From: Synergistaceae bacterium
GTDB lineage: Bacteria; Synergistota; Synergistia; Synergistales; Synergistaceae
Reading direction: 5' to 3'
NCBI GenBank assembly: GCA_012728235.1
Contig: JAAYFL010000055.1
Coordinates: 62,001-126,000, forward strand
DNA length: 64,000 nucleotides
How positions within the stretch are numbered: the stretch's first letter is position 1; each line of letters begins with the position of its first letter. The notes below the pieces were generated by a model, which worked only from the letters and a program-made list of their open reading frames with translations, was not told where the DNA came from and did no database searches. The position numbers and the translations under genes are program-made. Of this stretch, positions 36,693 to 47,171 are shown piece by piece.

Positions 36693-38066
36693 TTACTCAG
36701 AGTGATTCTTCTTTCTTAAGAGGGAAGGTGCATCGAAAGAATTCTCTAGCGTTCCGCTGAGATTAAACAAGTCATCTTCTGCTGAAGCCTGAATAGGCTG
36801 TGGTTTTGTTATTTCTTTCCCCTTTATTTCGCTCTCTTCCTCAGGAACCTCAAGCTTTACATTTTGATTAGTAACATCTTGATACAACCCCAATTGCTTG
36901 TTATTAGAACCTACTCTTGCAGTTTGTTGTGCATCATGAGCCTTTGTAACATCTATGCCCGTATTTATTTTACTTGCTGAATATAAATTCAAATTCTTCA
37001 CAGCTGATACGTCTAGGTTCTTTCTTGCTTCAGAAATAACGGAATGAGCAGGGCTTCTTTTCGTACTTTGAACATTTGAAGAAATCTGCTGTGTTTCGTC
37101 AAAACCTGCAGCGATAACTGTTATTTGTATTGAATCATCCATATCAGGATCAAAAACATGCCCCCAAATAATAAAAGCTTCTTCGTCTGCTGCTTCAGTT
37201 ATTATCCTTGTTGCTACATCTATTTCATGTATTCCAACATTAGCTCCACCAGTTATATTAAACAAGATTCCTTTTGCCCCTGATATTTTCGTGTCCATTA
37301 GAGGATTATTTATTGCATTGTATGCTGCCGTCGCAGCTCGCTTTTCTCCATATCCCTCTCCTATGCCCATTATTGCAGATCCGGCATTAGACATAATTGT
37401 CTTTACATCTGCGAAGTCAACGTTAACCAGCCCAGGGCGTAATATTAAATCAGTTACACCTTGCACAGCTTGGTGTAAAACTCCATCAGCAAGCTTAAAG
37501 GCATCATTTATTGTCGTTTTGTTATCTGTTCTTGAAAGTAATTTGTCATTAGGAATAACTATGAGTGCATCTACATTGCCTTTTAATTCTTTTACCCCGT
37601 TACTGGCCTGCAAAACACGGCGTTTCCCCTCAAAGGTAAAAGGCAACGTAACTACAGCGACTACAAGAGCTCCAGATTCTTTGGCTATAGATGCTATTAC
37701 TGGAGCGGCTCCGGTTCCTGTTCCTCCACCCATCCCTGCGGCAATAAACACCATATCTGCACCTTCAACCGAAGCGCGAATCTCTTCCCGTGACTCTAAA
37801 GCTGATTTACAACCAATTTCAGGATCCGAACCTGCGCCCAGCCCCTTTGTTAGCTCTTTCCCTAGTATCATCTGAGTTGAAGCTTCAGAAAGCTCTAAAT
37901 GAGCCATATCTGTGTTGGCTGCGATGAACTCAACCCCTAGCACACCACCTCTTATGATGTGATTTAAGGCGTTATTGCCTGCTCCTCCAACCCCTATTAC
38001 TTTTATAACTTCTCTTGTTAGTGTGCTTGATTTATCTAGCTGAAATATTTCGGATACTTCATTCAT
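36693..38066 (-). CDS. ftsZ: Cell division protein FtsZ
   Basis: Tubulin-like GTPase that forms the Z ring. The GTP-binding GMGGGTGTG, the N-terminal [15 protein letters not shown], and the T7 synergy loop NVDFADV are intact. After the globular core (about residue 325) comes a long, variable linker. The C-terminal peptide [10 protein letters not shown] is the usual site for binding FtsA. The length of 457 aa is long because of the linker. The ATG has AAGGGGAAAA upstream, 29 nt after ftsA. Confidence 0.98.
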   Translation of the reverse strand: MNEVSEIFQLDKSSTLTREVIKVIGVGGAGNNALNHIIRGGVLGVEFIAANTDMAHLELSEASTQMILGKELTKGLGAGSDPEIGCKSALESREEIRASVEGADMVFIAAGMGGGTGTGAAPVIASIAKESGALVVAVVTLPFTFEGKRRVLQASNGVKELKGNVDALIVIPNDKLLSRTDNKTTINDAFKLADGVLHQAVQGVTDLILRPGLVNVDFADVKTIMSNAGSAIMGIGEGYGEKRAATAAYNAINNPLMDTKISGAKGILFNITGGANVGIHEIDVATRIITEAADEEAFIIWGHVFDPDMDDSIQITVIAAGFDETQQISSNVQSTKRSPAHSVISEARKNLDVSAVKNLNLYSASKINTGIDVTKAHDAQQTARVGSNNKQLGLYQDVTNQNVKLEVPEEESEIKGKEITKPQPIQASAEDDLFNLSGTLENSFDAPSLLRKKNHSE

Positions 38067-38095
38067 TAAATTTTCCCCTTCCTAAAAATCAGAAA

Positions 38096-39466
38096 TTAAA
38101 ATAGCTCACTAAACATCTTTTTAATTCCTTGAATTAGATCGAATAAATCTCCTTCTCTTTTATCCCCCAAAGGTTTTTTATTGTTCCTAATTTTAATTAA
38201 TGGTTCGGGGACCAAGGTTCTTCCGTCCATATTTTCAGGTATATTTTTTATTGAAAGTGAATTATCCAAATATTTAAATGGATCTCTTTCCCTTTCCAGA
38301 ATGTATCTTATTATTCCGGCAGCTGAAGAGTACTCTTGAGTGTTGCGTCCAGGTGGCATGCGAGTTTCATCAACGGGAAGAGAAACTCTTGTAGGCAAGT
38401 CCATTAAATCTAATAAAAACCCATCTATACCCTCTGTTTTAGAAACACCCCCTGTTAAAATAATTCCAGCAGGGAGCATCGCTACATCGGCACATTTTAT
38501 CTCTGGTCTCACTAAAATATCAAATAACTCTTCCAATCTACATTTTATAATTTCGTATAAATCAATTTTAGCAACAGAATAATCTCTATCGTTAGAAACG
38601 AAATCTACAGTCTCTTCATTATCTTCTGGAGGGGCTAATATGGATATCTCTTTTTTTATTTCTTCAGCTTTGTTCAATGGTAGCTTCAAAACACTTCCAA
38701 CATCATTAGAAATATGATCCCCACCAATGGAAACAACCCCAAGATGTTTCGGACGGCCGTTTGAATACACAGCCACAGAAGTGGTTCCACCACCTATATC
38801 TATGACAACGGCACCAGCTAAAGACTCCTCCGGAGATAGTACTCCCAAGGCTGATGAAAGTGGCTTTAACACTAAACCAATTACATCAAGTCCTGCTTTA
38901 TAAACACAATTCATTATATTTTGTATCGTTGAAGAGGGGACTATTACAGATTGAAGCTGTATATCAAGCCGCATCGCAGTCATCCCTAAAGGATCATCTA
39001 TCCCTGCATTGCCATCAAGCGAATATTCAACAGGAATAGTGTGGAGTATACTTTGATTGGCAGGCACAGCTACATCTGCTTGCGCCGCTTCAATTACTCT
39101 TTCTATGTCTAGGCTCATAACCGGCCTTGCAACTCTCCCTAGAGAAACCATTCCTTTTGAACGGATATTTGTTACTTCACCGCCACCAAAAGAAACAGTC
39201 ACCTCTTTTATTTCTTGACCGACCATATTTTGTGCATCACTTACTGCTTGTTTTACAGAACGAACAGCTTGATCTAGGTTTACAATCATGCCTTTTCTAA
39301 TTCCGCTTGAAGGAGCTTGTCCAACCCCTATTATCTGAGCTCCATCGCCATTTATATCTCTTTCTGCGACAACTACTGTTATCTTACTTGTACCTAAATC
39401 AAGTCCAACAATAAGCTCGGGCTCAGTCTCTCCGATATAGCGCGAGGCTTTTCTGAACATGCACAT
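38096..39466 (-). CDS. ftsA: Cell division protein FtsA
   Basis: Actin-like ATPase that tethers FtsZ to the membrane. The phosphate-1 segment LIVGLDLGTSKI, the GAVVIDIGGGTTSVAVY phosphate-2 segment and ILTGGVSKTEGIDGFL are clear. The C-terminus DLIQGIKKMFSELF is an amphipathic helix for membrane targeting. It is 456 aa. The start ATG follows GAGGGGGCT. Its place directly before ftsZ is the conserved dcw order. Confidence 0.97.
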   Translation of the reverse strand: MCMFRKASRYIGETEPELIVGLDLGTSKITVVVAERDINGDGAQIIGVGQAPSSGIRKGMIVNLDQAVRSVKQAVSDAQNMVGQEIKEVTVSFGGGEVTNIRSKGMVSLGRVARPVMSLDIERVIEAAQADVAVPANQSILHTIPVEYSLDGNAGIDDPLGMTAMRLDIQLQSVIVPSSTIQNIMNCVYKAGLDVIGLVLKPLSSALGVLSPEESLAGAVVIDIGGGTTSVAVYSNGRPKHLGVVSIGGDHISNDVGSVLKLPLNKAEEIKKEISILAPPEDNEETVDFVSNDRDYSVAKIDLYEIIKCRLEELFDILVRPEIKCADVAMLPAGIILTGGVSKTEGIDGFLLDLMDLPTRVSLPVDETRMPPGRNTQEYSSAAGIIRYILERERDPFKYLDNSLSIKNIPENMDGRTLVPEPLIKIRNNKKPLGDKREGDLFDLIQGIKKMFSELF

Positions 39467-39498
39467 AGCCCCCTCTTTCTATATTATATTTATTCTAT

Positions 39499-40320
39499 TT
39501 ATTGTACCTTATTTTGTATTAAAATTTTACCTTTGTAAGTTGTATCTATAAAAATATTATTAGGTATTTCATTCATGTTTGGGTATATTTTTTTAATTGC
39601 CAGAAGCGGCTCATTCCAATCCTTAGGGTCATCTAAAAATAATATACTCAATCCCTTTGATTTTTGCTCATTAAAAAACAATTCAACAACTTGAGTATCG
39701 CCTTTGACTTTAGCTTGTATGAAATTTACAGAATCCAACAAACCGTGTTCCCTAATGTTGCTATACCACTCTTCTATCCTATCTATAGGTAAGTTTGTAT
39801 CCATAACATTACCCTTTTTATTGGACAAATCAACCGGCAACTTTCTGTCACTGCTCCAAGATAATATTGGGAGATCGTTTATATCACTCTTAATAATTTT
39901 TTTATTTTCTTCTAGTGTTGTTAGCCAAACTCTACTGTCTTCAGAAACATACCAATACTTCCCACCCCAATACATTCTAAATAGGGGTTTTAATGGAGAA
40001 CACTTAGCTCTGAATTTCCCCCATCCTTCCAGAAAAATATTCAGTTTTATTGGGAAATAATTACATATATGTTCTTGGTGTTTATGACTCCTCATCCAAT
40101 ATAAAGGCCATATTTTCTCTTCCAGAGAACTTAAGCTCCCCCACACAACACCTTCTGACAAAAGGCCTTGTGGCTCTATCGTTATATTATATACTCTAAA
40201 TATAGCATAACGAGACTCTGCGGCCGCTAACGCACCGGAGAAGAGTGCAAAACATATCAAAAATATTTTTATTCTCTTAATAGATCTTCTTCTGAAAGTC
40301 GCCAAAGAATTGGATTTCAT
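39499..40320 (-). CDS. FtsQ/DivIB-position membrane protein, divergent
   Basis: A 273-aa protein with a basic N-terminus and one membrane helix (about residues 18-36; IKIFLICFALFSGALAAA), then an extracytoplasmic domain with FRVYNITIEPQGLLSEGVVW, like a short POTRA, and beta-rich C-terminal part. It lies between murB and ftsA, exactly where ftsQ (divIB) stands in dcw clusters. Topology and place support a divisome linker role. Sequence alone is too divergent for certainty, so no symbol is given. I chose the ATG at 40320. An ATG at 40338 lies deeper inside murB and has no ribosome site. Confidence 0.68.
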   Translation of the reverse strand: MKSNSLATFRRRSIKRIKIFLICFALFSGALAAAESRYAIFRVYNITIEPQGLLSEGVVWGSLSSLEEKIWPLYWMRSHKHQEHICNYFPIKLNIFLEGWGKFRAKCSPLKPLFRMYWGGKYWYVSEDSRVWLTTLEENKKIIKSDINDLPILSWSSDRKLPVDLSNKKGNVMDTNLPIDRIEEWYSNIREHGLLDSVNFIQAKVKGDTQVVELFFNEQKSKGLSILFLDDPKDWNEPLLAIKKIYPNMNEIPNNIFIDTTYKGKILIQNKVQ

Positions 40321-41170
40321 ATTCCAGATTAACTCCATACTTCGCGTATACTCTGCTTCTGCATAATTCGCTCAAATTAAATATGTCTGAAGAAGAGGCT
40401 CTTCCAGTATTCTCTATAAAATTGGCATGAGAAGAAGACACTATTGCATCTCCACAACGCAAACCCTTGCAACCTGAATTTTCAAGCAAGCTTCCTGCAA
40501 AATGTCCTTCCGGATTTTTAAAAACACATCCCGCAGTTTTTTTACCTAGAGGTTGTCCTTTTTTGGAATATGAATACTCTTTTATTTTTTTAAATATTGT
40601 ATCTTTAGATACCTCTTTTAATAGAAAAGAACACTTTGTTATCATAAACGTACTGTTGTTAAACGGGTTTTTTCTATATTGCCAATTAAGGTCTTCAGCA
40701 CTCCAAACACGAATACTCCCATCTTTTTCTATAGTTTCTATTTCTGATACCACGTTTTTTAATCCTTCATTTCCAGCGCCTGCATTACCCCACAAGGCTC
40801 CTCCTACCGTTCCTGGAATACCAGTAAAAAACTCTAACCCTGTCAAGTTTTTATTAATAGCAAAAGTTAGTAGGTCTTTTGTAGTGAAACCACTTTCTAC
40901 ACTCACTCTAATTTTTTTTTCAAAATTATCGTCATTTACTGCTATATTACTAAGCGAAGATGTATGAAATACTGTCGCATCAAGAAGACCTTCAACAATA
41001 AGAACATTTGAGCCTCCTCCAAGCACATATATATCTTTTTTGTCATTTTTTGCACAGAGATATTCTTTAGCAGCTTCTTTAATTGTGCTAGGAACAAGCA
41101 ATTTTGCACAAAATCCACCTACTTGCCAAGTATTAAGACTTCTTAAATTAAAATTATTTGAGAGCGTCAT
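40277..41170 (-). CDS. murB: UDP-N-acetylenolpyruvoylglucosamine reductase MurB
   Basis: FAD enzyme that reduces the enolpyruvyl group to give UDP-MurNAc. Visible family features are LNTWQVGGFC, YVLGGGSNVLI, LEFFTGIPGTVGGALWGNAG, YRKNPFNN, the catalytic-Ser segment KTAGCVFKNPEG, SGCKG and a C-terminal SSHANFIENTG. At 297 aa it is type II-like in length. I chose the ATG at 41170, overlapping the murC end by 17 nt. A GTG at 41185 is also possible. The 3' end overlaps the ftsQ-position gene by 44 nt. Confidence 0.95.
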   Translation of the reverse strand: MTLSNNFNLRSLNTWQVGGFCAKLLVPSTIKEAAKEYLCAKNDKKDIYVLGGGSNVLIVEGLLDATVFHTSSLSNIAVNDDNFEKKIRVSVESGFTTKDLLTFAINKNLTGLEFFTGIPGTVGGALWGNAGAGNEGLKNVVSEIETIEKDGSIRVWSAEDLNWQYRKNPFNNSTFMITKCSFLLKEVSKDTIFKKIKEYSYSKKGQPLGKKTAGCVFKNPEGHFAGSLLENSGCKGLRCGDAIVSSSHANFIENTGRASSSDIFNLSELCRSRVYAKYGVNLEYEIQFFGDFQKKIY

Positions 41171-42590
41171 TTTTACCTGTTGCACTAAGTAAGTTTTTAT
41201 ATATATATTTCCCTAGGCTCCCTACACTTCCGGCCCCTATAGTTAAAATAAGGTCTCCTTGGCGTGCGTCCTTACATACAGACTGTACAAGCTCATCAAA
41301 GTTCCCTGATAATTCATAATGTGCTTTATTATCATCTGTTGCCGCATCAAATATTAACTTAGAGGTAATTCCTTTTATAGGAAGTTCATCTGAAGAGTAA
41401 ACTGGCAATATAAAAGCTTTATCAGCTAAAGAAAGGACATCTGCAAATTCTTTATATAGTGCAGCCGTGCGACTAAATCTATGCGGCTGAAATATGGCAA
41501 CTAATCTACGATCTGGATAAATTTCACGCACTGTATGTAGTGTCGCACGAATTTCACTTGGATGGTGTCCATAATCATCATATATTAAAATATTTCCTAT
41601 TTCTCCTGTCTTTTGAAGCCTGCGTTTTGCACCGCTAAAATTGACAAGAGCGGATTTAACATCTTCTATTGCTATTCCCATCTCGTGAGAGGCCGCACAT
41701 GCAGCCAATGAATTAAGGACATTATGCTCACCTGATACTGCTAAAGACAAACGCTCTATTTTTTTGCCTTTATAATTCAAGGTATATGATACTCCTCCAC
41801 CTAATCTATGCTGTACTTCAGTTGCACCCCAATCCCCCCCGGTGCCCCAACCATATGTAATGATATCCTTTTTATCAAATTTATATTCTGATAACAAATT
41901 AGCTATTCCTGAATCTTCCATACACAAAATCATTTTTCCATTTTCTTTTCTATTCAAAAGGAACTCATAGAATGCATCTGTTACTGATTTAAAGGTGATA
42001 TAATAATCTCTGTGGTCCCAATCAATATTTGTTACCACAGCAATCTCTGGATGAAAATAAGTAAAGGAACGATCACTTTCATCAAGCTCTGCCACCATAT
42101 AGTCGCTCTTTCCAAGTTTCGCATTGGTGCCTATGTCTGCGAGTTCCCCCCCGATTGCAATTGTGGAGTCAACTCCTGCACTCTCAGCTATCATAGAAAT
42201 CATAGAAGATGTAGTTGTCTTCCCATGTGTGCCACCTATTCCGACTCCTTTGCGCGCATTAAAAATTAAACTTAGAACTTCGGCCCTGCACGCCACAGTA
42301 ATTTCCTGTTGCCAAGCTTTAAGGATTTCAGGGTGATCTATAGGAATTGCACTAGAATAAACCAATATATCAGGTTGGTATTCGTCTATATGATTTAAAT
42401 TGTGTTCCATTGAAATTGATATTTTTCTATCTATAAGTCGTTTCATATAGCTTGTTTGGATAATATCACAACCTGAAACTATGGCTCCTATTTGATCCAA
42501 TAGGATGGCCAGCCCACTCATTCCAGCCCCACCAATTCCCATTAAATGTATTCTTTTTGATTTAAGATTTATGTTCCTGTCCAGAACCAA
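41154..42590 (-). CDS. murC: UDP-N-acetylmuramate-L-alanine ligase MurC
   Basis: Adds L-Ala to UDP-MurNAc. It has the N-terminal Rossmann IHLMGIGGAGMSGLAILLDQ, the ATP loop GIGGTHGKTTTSSM, and the C-terminal DDYGHHPSEIRATL and FQPHRFSRTA. I chose the TTG at 42590 (478 aa), 8 nt after AAAGGAG. Reading to 42656 would add 22 residues inside murG and beyond the family's N-terminus. It overlaps murG by 29 nt. Confidence 0.96.
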   Translation of the reverse strand: MVLDRNINLKSKRIHLMGIGGAGMSGLAILLDQIGAIVSGCDIIQTSYMKRLIDRKISISMEHNLNHIDEYQPDILVYSSAIPIDHPEILKAWQQEITVACRAEVLSLIFNARKGVGIGGTHGKTTTSSMISMIAESAGVDSTIAIGGELADIGTNAKLGKSDYMVAELDESDRSFTYFHPEIAVVTNIDWDHRDYYITFKSVTDAFYEFLLNRKENGKMILCMEDSGIANLLSEYKFDKKDIITYGWGTGGDWGATEVQHRLGGGVSYTLNYKGKKIERLSLAVSGEHNVLNSLAACAASHEMGIAIEDVKSALVNFSGAKRRLQKTGEIGNILIYDDYGHHPSEIRATLHTVREIYPDRRLVAIFQPHRFSRTAALYKEFADVLSLADKAFILPVYSSDELPIKGITSKLIFDAATDDNKAHYELSGNFDELVQSVCKDARQGDLILTIGAGSVGSLGKYIYKNLLSATGKNDALK

Positions 42591-43677
42591 AGAAAGCACT
42601 CCTTTCAATCTTAAGAGAAAGTGCAAGCCAAAAACTTTCACAAGTCCTATTTGCACTATTATATAACCTTATATTATTCTTTACTGACGGGTCTTGATAT
42701 ATTTTATAAACTTTAGCAAGCTTGTTTTCAAAATCTGTTAGATTCCTTTTTTCATCCCAAATGACAGCGGCATTCTCAGCTGTAAAAATACTTGCATTAC
42801 TGAACTGGTGATCATCTGATGCTTCTCTCCAAGGTACAACAACAGACGGTATCCCTAATGAACCTAACTCTGCAAGAGTTGAAGCTCCTCCACGTGCCAC
42901 TGCTATATCAGCAAGTGAATACAATAATGACGCATCCCAAACGTGAGGAAGTAAAAAAACATTGTTTTGTATTTTTTCCGGCTTATCAGACACTCCGGGT
43001 AAGACAAAAATCCATTTTTTGTATTTTTCTTTTTTTGCCATCTTTGAAATTTTGTCTTTTATAGATACACTGCCTAAGGAACCAGTTAACCCAACAACTA
43101 TAATCCCTTTTGGCAATCTTTCAAGAAAACCTAATTTCTTCCAAGCATCTTTCCTGTCATACTTCTTGAAGGTTCTAACAGGGACTCCTATCGGTGTAAA
43201 AGTCCCGTTTTTTAAAGGATTGCATTCCTCCCAACCAGTAAATATATCAATTTTCATAATTCTCGCAACCCTTGTGCTCTTACCTGCATAAGCATTTTGT
43301 TCATGTATAACAATAGGAATTTTATTGAATTTACAAAGCAACATAAATGGAACAGAAATATAGCCTGCAAAAAGTATACAGATAACCGGATCCAATTCCC
43401 GTAAAATTCGCTGCGCTCTAAAAAAACTTATAAAAAACGTTAAAAAACGATGGATTTTTTGTGATATATTTGCACCCGAGAAGGGAGAGCCCTCTATCGG
43501 CAAAACTCGTGGCTCAATATTGACAGATTTATATATCTCATGCTCTATCAGTCTCGCACCACAAACATAATTTACATTAAATTCCTTTTTATTAGTCTCT
43601 ATCCAGCTCCCAAAAGATATGGCAGGCCATATATGTCCTCCGGTGCCTCCAGCCACAAGCAAAATATTCTTTTTCAT
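42562..43677 (-). CDS. murG: Undecaprenyl-PP-MurNAc-pentapeptide GlcNAc transferase MurG
   Basis: Peripheral inner-membrane glycosyltransferase (GT28) that converts lipid I to lipid II. The N-terminal VAGGTGGHIWPAI, VIHEQNAYAGKSTRV and the donor-site ARGGASTLAELGSLGIPSVVV are typical. It is 371 aa. The ATG has GGAGG well upstream and overlaps the ftsW stop by 4 nt. Confidence 0.96.
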   Translation of the reverse strand: MKKNILLVAGGTGGHIWPAISFGSWIETNKKEFNVNYVCGARLIEHEIYKSVNIEPRVLPIEGSPFSGANISQKIHRFLTFFISFFRAQRILRELDPVICILFAGYISVPFMLLCKFNKIPIVIHEQNAYAGKSTRVARIMKIDIFTGWEECNPLKNGTFTPIGVPVRTFKKYDRKDAWKKLGFLERLPKGIIVVGLTGSLGSVSIKDKISKMAKKEKYKKWIFVLPGVSDKPEKIQNNVFLLPHVWDASLLYSLADIAVARGGASTLAELGSLGIPSVVVPWREASDDHQFSNASIFTAENAAVIWDEKRNLTDFENKLAKVYKIYQDPSVKNNIRLYNSANRTCESFWLALSLKIERSAFFGSGQEHKS

Positions 43678-44807
43678 AGAGGGGCAACCTCCAAACTACT
43701 CTCTCTCTCAAGTCTCATTAAAATACCCACTCTTGCCCACATGGTTAATAATGATGTTCCACCATAGCTAACAAAGGGAAGGGGCATACCTGTCATTGGT
43801 GAAAATTTTGTTACACCTGCAATATTTATAAAAAGAGGTAATATAACTGTAAGGGCTATCCCCCACGTTAACGATGCATTAAATTCTGAGTGCACCTTGT
43901 AATATATTCTTCGTACTCGAGAAATCCAAAAGGCAAATAATCCTAAAACACCTAAAGTGCCAATAAGACCAAGTTCTTCTCCTATTGCCGCGTAAATAAA
44001 ATCAGTATACGCAGCAGGTAAGTAGTTTAACTTTTGATATCCATGTCCTAAGCCCGAACCCCAGAATCCACCATTTGCAAAAGCTATTAGCCCTTGAATC
44101 GCTTGAAATCCTGTTTTTAATGGATCAGCCCATGGATCAATAAAAGCTAACACCCGGCGCATTCTATATACCTTACCGAAAACAAGACTAGGGACTGCTA
44201 CACCCGCAATCACACCCCCAGCAAAAATGGGGTATTTCCAACCCACTCTTTCTACATACATGCCCATACAAATCAAAAATAAAAGCATAGCACTCCCAAA
44301 ATCAGGTTGAAAGAGAAGTGGTAAAACGGCAAAAAACATTAATATACAGGTTGAGATGAAAGCCTTTAATGGGTCTTTGCTTGTTCGAGTTTGTATTTTA
44401 GCTAAATGTAAAGCCATTGCGAGACATAATAACTCACCGGGCTGAAAAGAAATCCCCATACCCGGAATTTGTATCCACCTACGTGCTCCACCCACAGCTG
44501 TAGCTGTACCAAAAAAAAGAGGCACCCATGACATTATCCATGTCGTTATTAAAATAAATCCACTAGTCTTATACCAAAATTTTAGAGGAAACAAATATAC
44601 TATCAACATGGATATAACTGCTAAAAAAAACCACTGTAATTGTTTCATTCCCATTTGAAAAGGAGTGCCTGTAGAAGCAAAAGATGTGGTACTAGTTGTA
44701 GAAGTAATCATAAGAATTCCAATCCCTGTCAAAATAAAAGGAATGACCCATAAAAAAGGAGTTACTCTGAAATTATCCGATATGTTTTGGGATCTCACAT
44801 CTTCCAC
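43674..44807 (-). CDS. ftsW: SEDS-family lipid II polymerase FtsW
   Basis: Septal glycan polymerase that works with FtsI. About ten membrane helices are seen. Family blocks are RWIQIPGMGISFQPGELLCL, LLFQPDFGSAMLLFLICMGM, LPAAYTDFIYAAIGEELGLI and MPLPFVSYGGTSLL. It is 377 aa. The start is GTG, one nucleotide after the murD stop, without a strong ribosome site, so it is probably coupled to murD. Confidence 0.96.
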   Translation of the reverse strand: MEDVRSQNISDNFRVTPFLWVIPFILTGIGILMITSTTSTTSFASTGTPFQMGMKQLQWFFLAVISMLIVYLFPLKFWYKTSGFILITTWIMSWVPLFFGTATAVGGARRWIQIPGMGISFQPGELLCLAMALHLAKIQTRTSKDPLKAFISTCILMFFAVLPLLFQPDFGSAMLLFLICMGMYVERVGWKYPIFAGGVIAGVAVPSLVFGKVYRMRRVLAFIDPWADPLKTGFQAIQGLIAFANGGFWGSGLGHGYQKLNYLPAAYTDFIYAAIGEELGLIGTLGVLGLFAFWISRVRRIYYKVHSEFNASLTWGIALTVILPLFINIAGVTKFSPMTGMPLPFVSYGGTSLLTMWARVGILMRLERESSLEVAPL

Positions 44808-44808
44808 T

Positions 44809-46182
44809 TTAACTTTCTTCTCTTTCTATAATTTTTTTAACTTGTTCACAAAAATCTTTTCCCCTAGCTTTATAATCCGCATACATATCCCAACTTGTAC
44901 AAGCCGGAGAAAGAAGAACAATATCACCAGATGTGGCTTTTGAGTATGCAACTTCTACTGCTTCTTGCATTGTGTTTACTACAGAATATGCTTTAAATCC
45001 AACTCCATCCAAAGCTCCAGCAATATTTTCTTTCTCCGAGCCAATCAAAACAGCATATTTTGTATAGCTCGTAACAGCTTCTGCCAGTGGAATGTAGGAT
45101 TCACCCTTTCCCTGTCCTCCTAATATGACGACTTTAGTCCCGTTTAATGCAGTTAACGCTGTGATAGTTGCGGCAACATTAGTTCCTTTGGAATCATCTA
45201 CAAAAGTAATTGAATTTACTTCTCCGACATAAGAACAACGATGTTGTGGTGGAGTATAAAGCGAGATAACCTTTTCGGGAACTGCTATGTTATATAACTC
45301 AAGCAAAGACAGGGCCATAGCTAAGTTCGTCAAATTATGTGCGCCAAGCAATTTTATATTTCCAAATTCAAATAATCTTCTTAACCTATTCCTTTTTAAG
45401 TCGCACAACCAAGCAGCACGTTCCTCATTGTCTAAAAAGATACCAGTAATATTTTTTTCTTTAACATCCCATGAGAGAGGAATACAATCCAACCCATCTT
45501 TTATATTCAATATCTTCATATCATCACTTTGGCAAATAAGAACACCTGATTTATCTATATAATTTATTAATTTAGCTTTCGATGCGATATAATTCTCATA
45601 TGATCCGTGCCAATCTATATGATCGGGAGCTATATTGGTAATAATAGCGGAATCACAATGAAATTTTTTTGACCAATGCAACTGAAAACTGCTGAGTTCT
45701 ATTACAATAAAGCTATATTCATTCTCAGCAATCTCAGCAATAGGCTTGCCGATATTGCCGCATGTAGCTACATTGTGCCCCATTTTTTCTAAAAAATAAC
45801 CTAACATAGAAACCACTGTTGTTTTGCCATTACTTCCTGTTACAGCTAGAATCTTCCCCGACAAAAATGGGTAAACAAAATCGATCTCTCCTGTAATTAT
45901 TATTCCTAGACGACTTGCTATTTTGAGCATTTCATTCTGCGGCGAAATTCCGGAACTAACCACTATCTCACTATAACTTAACAACTTATCTGTGTTTCCA
46001 TTTTCTTCCCAAGTAATTCCCTGTGAAATAAATAACTCTTTTTGCTCCATTTTTATCTCACTTGAATCAGAAACGAATACTTTTGCCCCACATTTTTTTG
46101 CCAGGACAGCCAATGCAGCACCACTTACACCGGCTCCAATTATTGCTATGTTTTTATCCTTTAAACAATCCTTTTTAATCAT
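44809..46182 (-). CDS. murD: UDP-MurNAc-L-Ala-D-glutamate ligase MurD
   Basis: Adds D-Glu to UDP-MurNAc-L-Ala. It shows IAIIGAGVSGAALAVLAKK, the ATP loop VTGSNGKTTVVSM, IAPDHIDWHGSYENYIASK, AHNLTNLAMAL and VDDSKGTNVAATITAL. It is 457 aa. It lies between mraY and ftsW. The ATG has AGGTTA upstream. Confidence 0.97.
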   Translation of the reverse strand: MIKKDCLKDKNIAIIGAGVSGAALAVLAKKCGAKVFVSDSSEIKMEQKELFISQGITWEENGNTDKLLSYSEIVVSSGISPQNEMLKIASRLGIIITGEIDFVYPFLSGKILAVTGSNGKTTVVSMLGYFLEKMGHNVATCGNIGKPIAEIAENEYSFIVIELSSFQLHWSKKFHCDSAIITNIAPDHIDWHGSYENYIASKAKLINYIDKSGVLICQSDDMKILNIKDGLDCIPLSWDVKEKNITGIFLDNEERAAWLCDLKRNRLRRLFEFGNIKLLGAHNLTNLAMALSLLELYNIAVPEKVISLYTPPQHRCSYVGEVNSITFVDDSKGTNVAATITALTALNGTKVVILGGQGKGESYIPLAEAVTSYTKYAVLIGSEKENIAGALDGVGFKAYSVVNTMQEAVEVAYSKATSGDIVLLSPACTSWDMYADYKARGKDFCEQVKKIIEREES

Positions 46183-46203
46183 TAACCTATACCTCTATGC
46201 CGT

Positions 46204-47166
46204 CTAAAGTAAGGATATTAGATAATCTAGAGCAAAGAAACAAGCTAACATCCCTATTATATGTATTATCCAAAACCGTATGACAATCTGCGTTTCCTTC
46301 CACCCCAGCAATTCAAAATGATGATGAATTGGGCTCATTAAAAATATTTTTTTATTGAAACATCTGATGGATATTATTTGAATCGCAACAGACAATATTT
46401 CTGTTCCAAACAGGAAACCGAAAGGAATTATAACTATAAAAACTCCAGAACAAAGCGATAGAGAAAAAAGGAGGCCTGCTAAAAAATGTGAGCCAACATC
46501 CCCCATAAAAACCTCTGCCGGATTAAAGTTTTGCCAAAGGAATCCCAACAAAATTCCAAAAGTTGTGATTAGAATCCACAATAATACGGGGTCATTACCA
46601 AAAAAACCTATTGCACCGGCCAAAGAAAGCAACATACATCCCGTAGCTAATCCGTCAAGTCCATCTGTAACATTAACCGCATTTTGAAACCCTACTCCAA
46701 CAAATGTCACAAGCAATACTGAAGGTATAGTTGGTAAAACGCGACCAGGCAACAATTCAAGCCCATCAGGCAACACCCATATGACCCAAGGAAGGGTAAC
46801 TGTTATTTGTAATATTAGTTTTTGTATACTTCTTAACCCATCACTTGAGTGTTTAACGTATTTTATCCAATCATCAATAAACCCAACTGAAGCGGACAAA
46901 ACAGTATAAATCGCTATTTTATAAGTTATATTGTTCGGCTCTATAGCTTTAATAAAATACAAACATGCAATTGATATTAAGAATATAGGTATAAACACTA
47001 AGCCACCCATAGTGGGTGTTCCCAGCTTAGTCTTTTCGTGCCAAGAGGGTCCATATAATTTAACTTGCTGTTTTATTTTGAGGTGATTCATCTTTGATAT
47101 CCATATTTTTTGAAAAATAATCTCCGCCAAGAAACAGGAAAGAAATAATAATAAAAACATCAACAT
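46204..47166 (-). CDS. mraY: Phospho-MurNAc-pentapeptide transferase MraY
   Basis: Membrane enzyme that makes lipid I by transferring phospho-MurNAc-pentapeptide to undecaprenyl phosphate. About ten helices are seen. Signature blocks are HEKTKLGTPTMGGLVFI, IDDWIK, NVTDGLDGLATG, FMGDVGSHFLAGLL and MSPIHHHFELLGWKE. The usual FMGDTGSLALG box is changed to FMGDVGSHFLAG, while the key Asp stays. I chose the ATG at 47166 (320 aa), 8 nt after GAGGGG. A GTG at 47175 overlaps the murF stop. Confidence 0.96.
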   Translation of the reverse strand: MLMFLLLFLSCFLAEIIFQKIWISKMNHLKIKQQVKLYGPSWHEKTKLGTPTMGGLVFIPIFLISIACLYFIKAIEPNNITYKIAIYTVLSASVGFIDDWIKYVKHSSDGLRSIQKLILQITVTLPWVIWVLPDGLELLPGRVLPTIPSVLLVTFVGVGFQNAVNVTDGLDGLATGCMLLSLAGAIGFFGNDPVLLWILITTFGILLGFLWQNFNPAEVFMGDVGSHFLAGLLFSLSLCSGVFIVIIPFGFLFGTEILSVAIQIISIRCFNKKIFLMSPIHHHFELLGWKETQIVIRFWIIHIIGMLACFFALDYLISLL

Positions 47167-47171
47167 ACCTA

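Noticed and set aside
37291-37875. 194-codon plus-strand frame inside ftsZ
   Set aside because: Antisense shadow of the conserved GTPase core of FtsZ.
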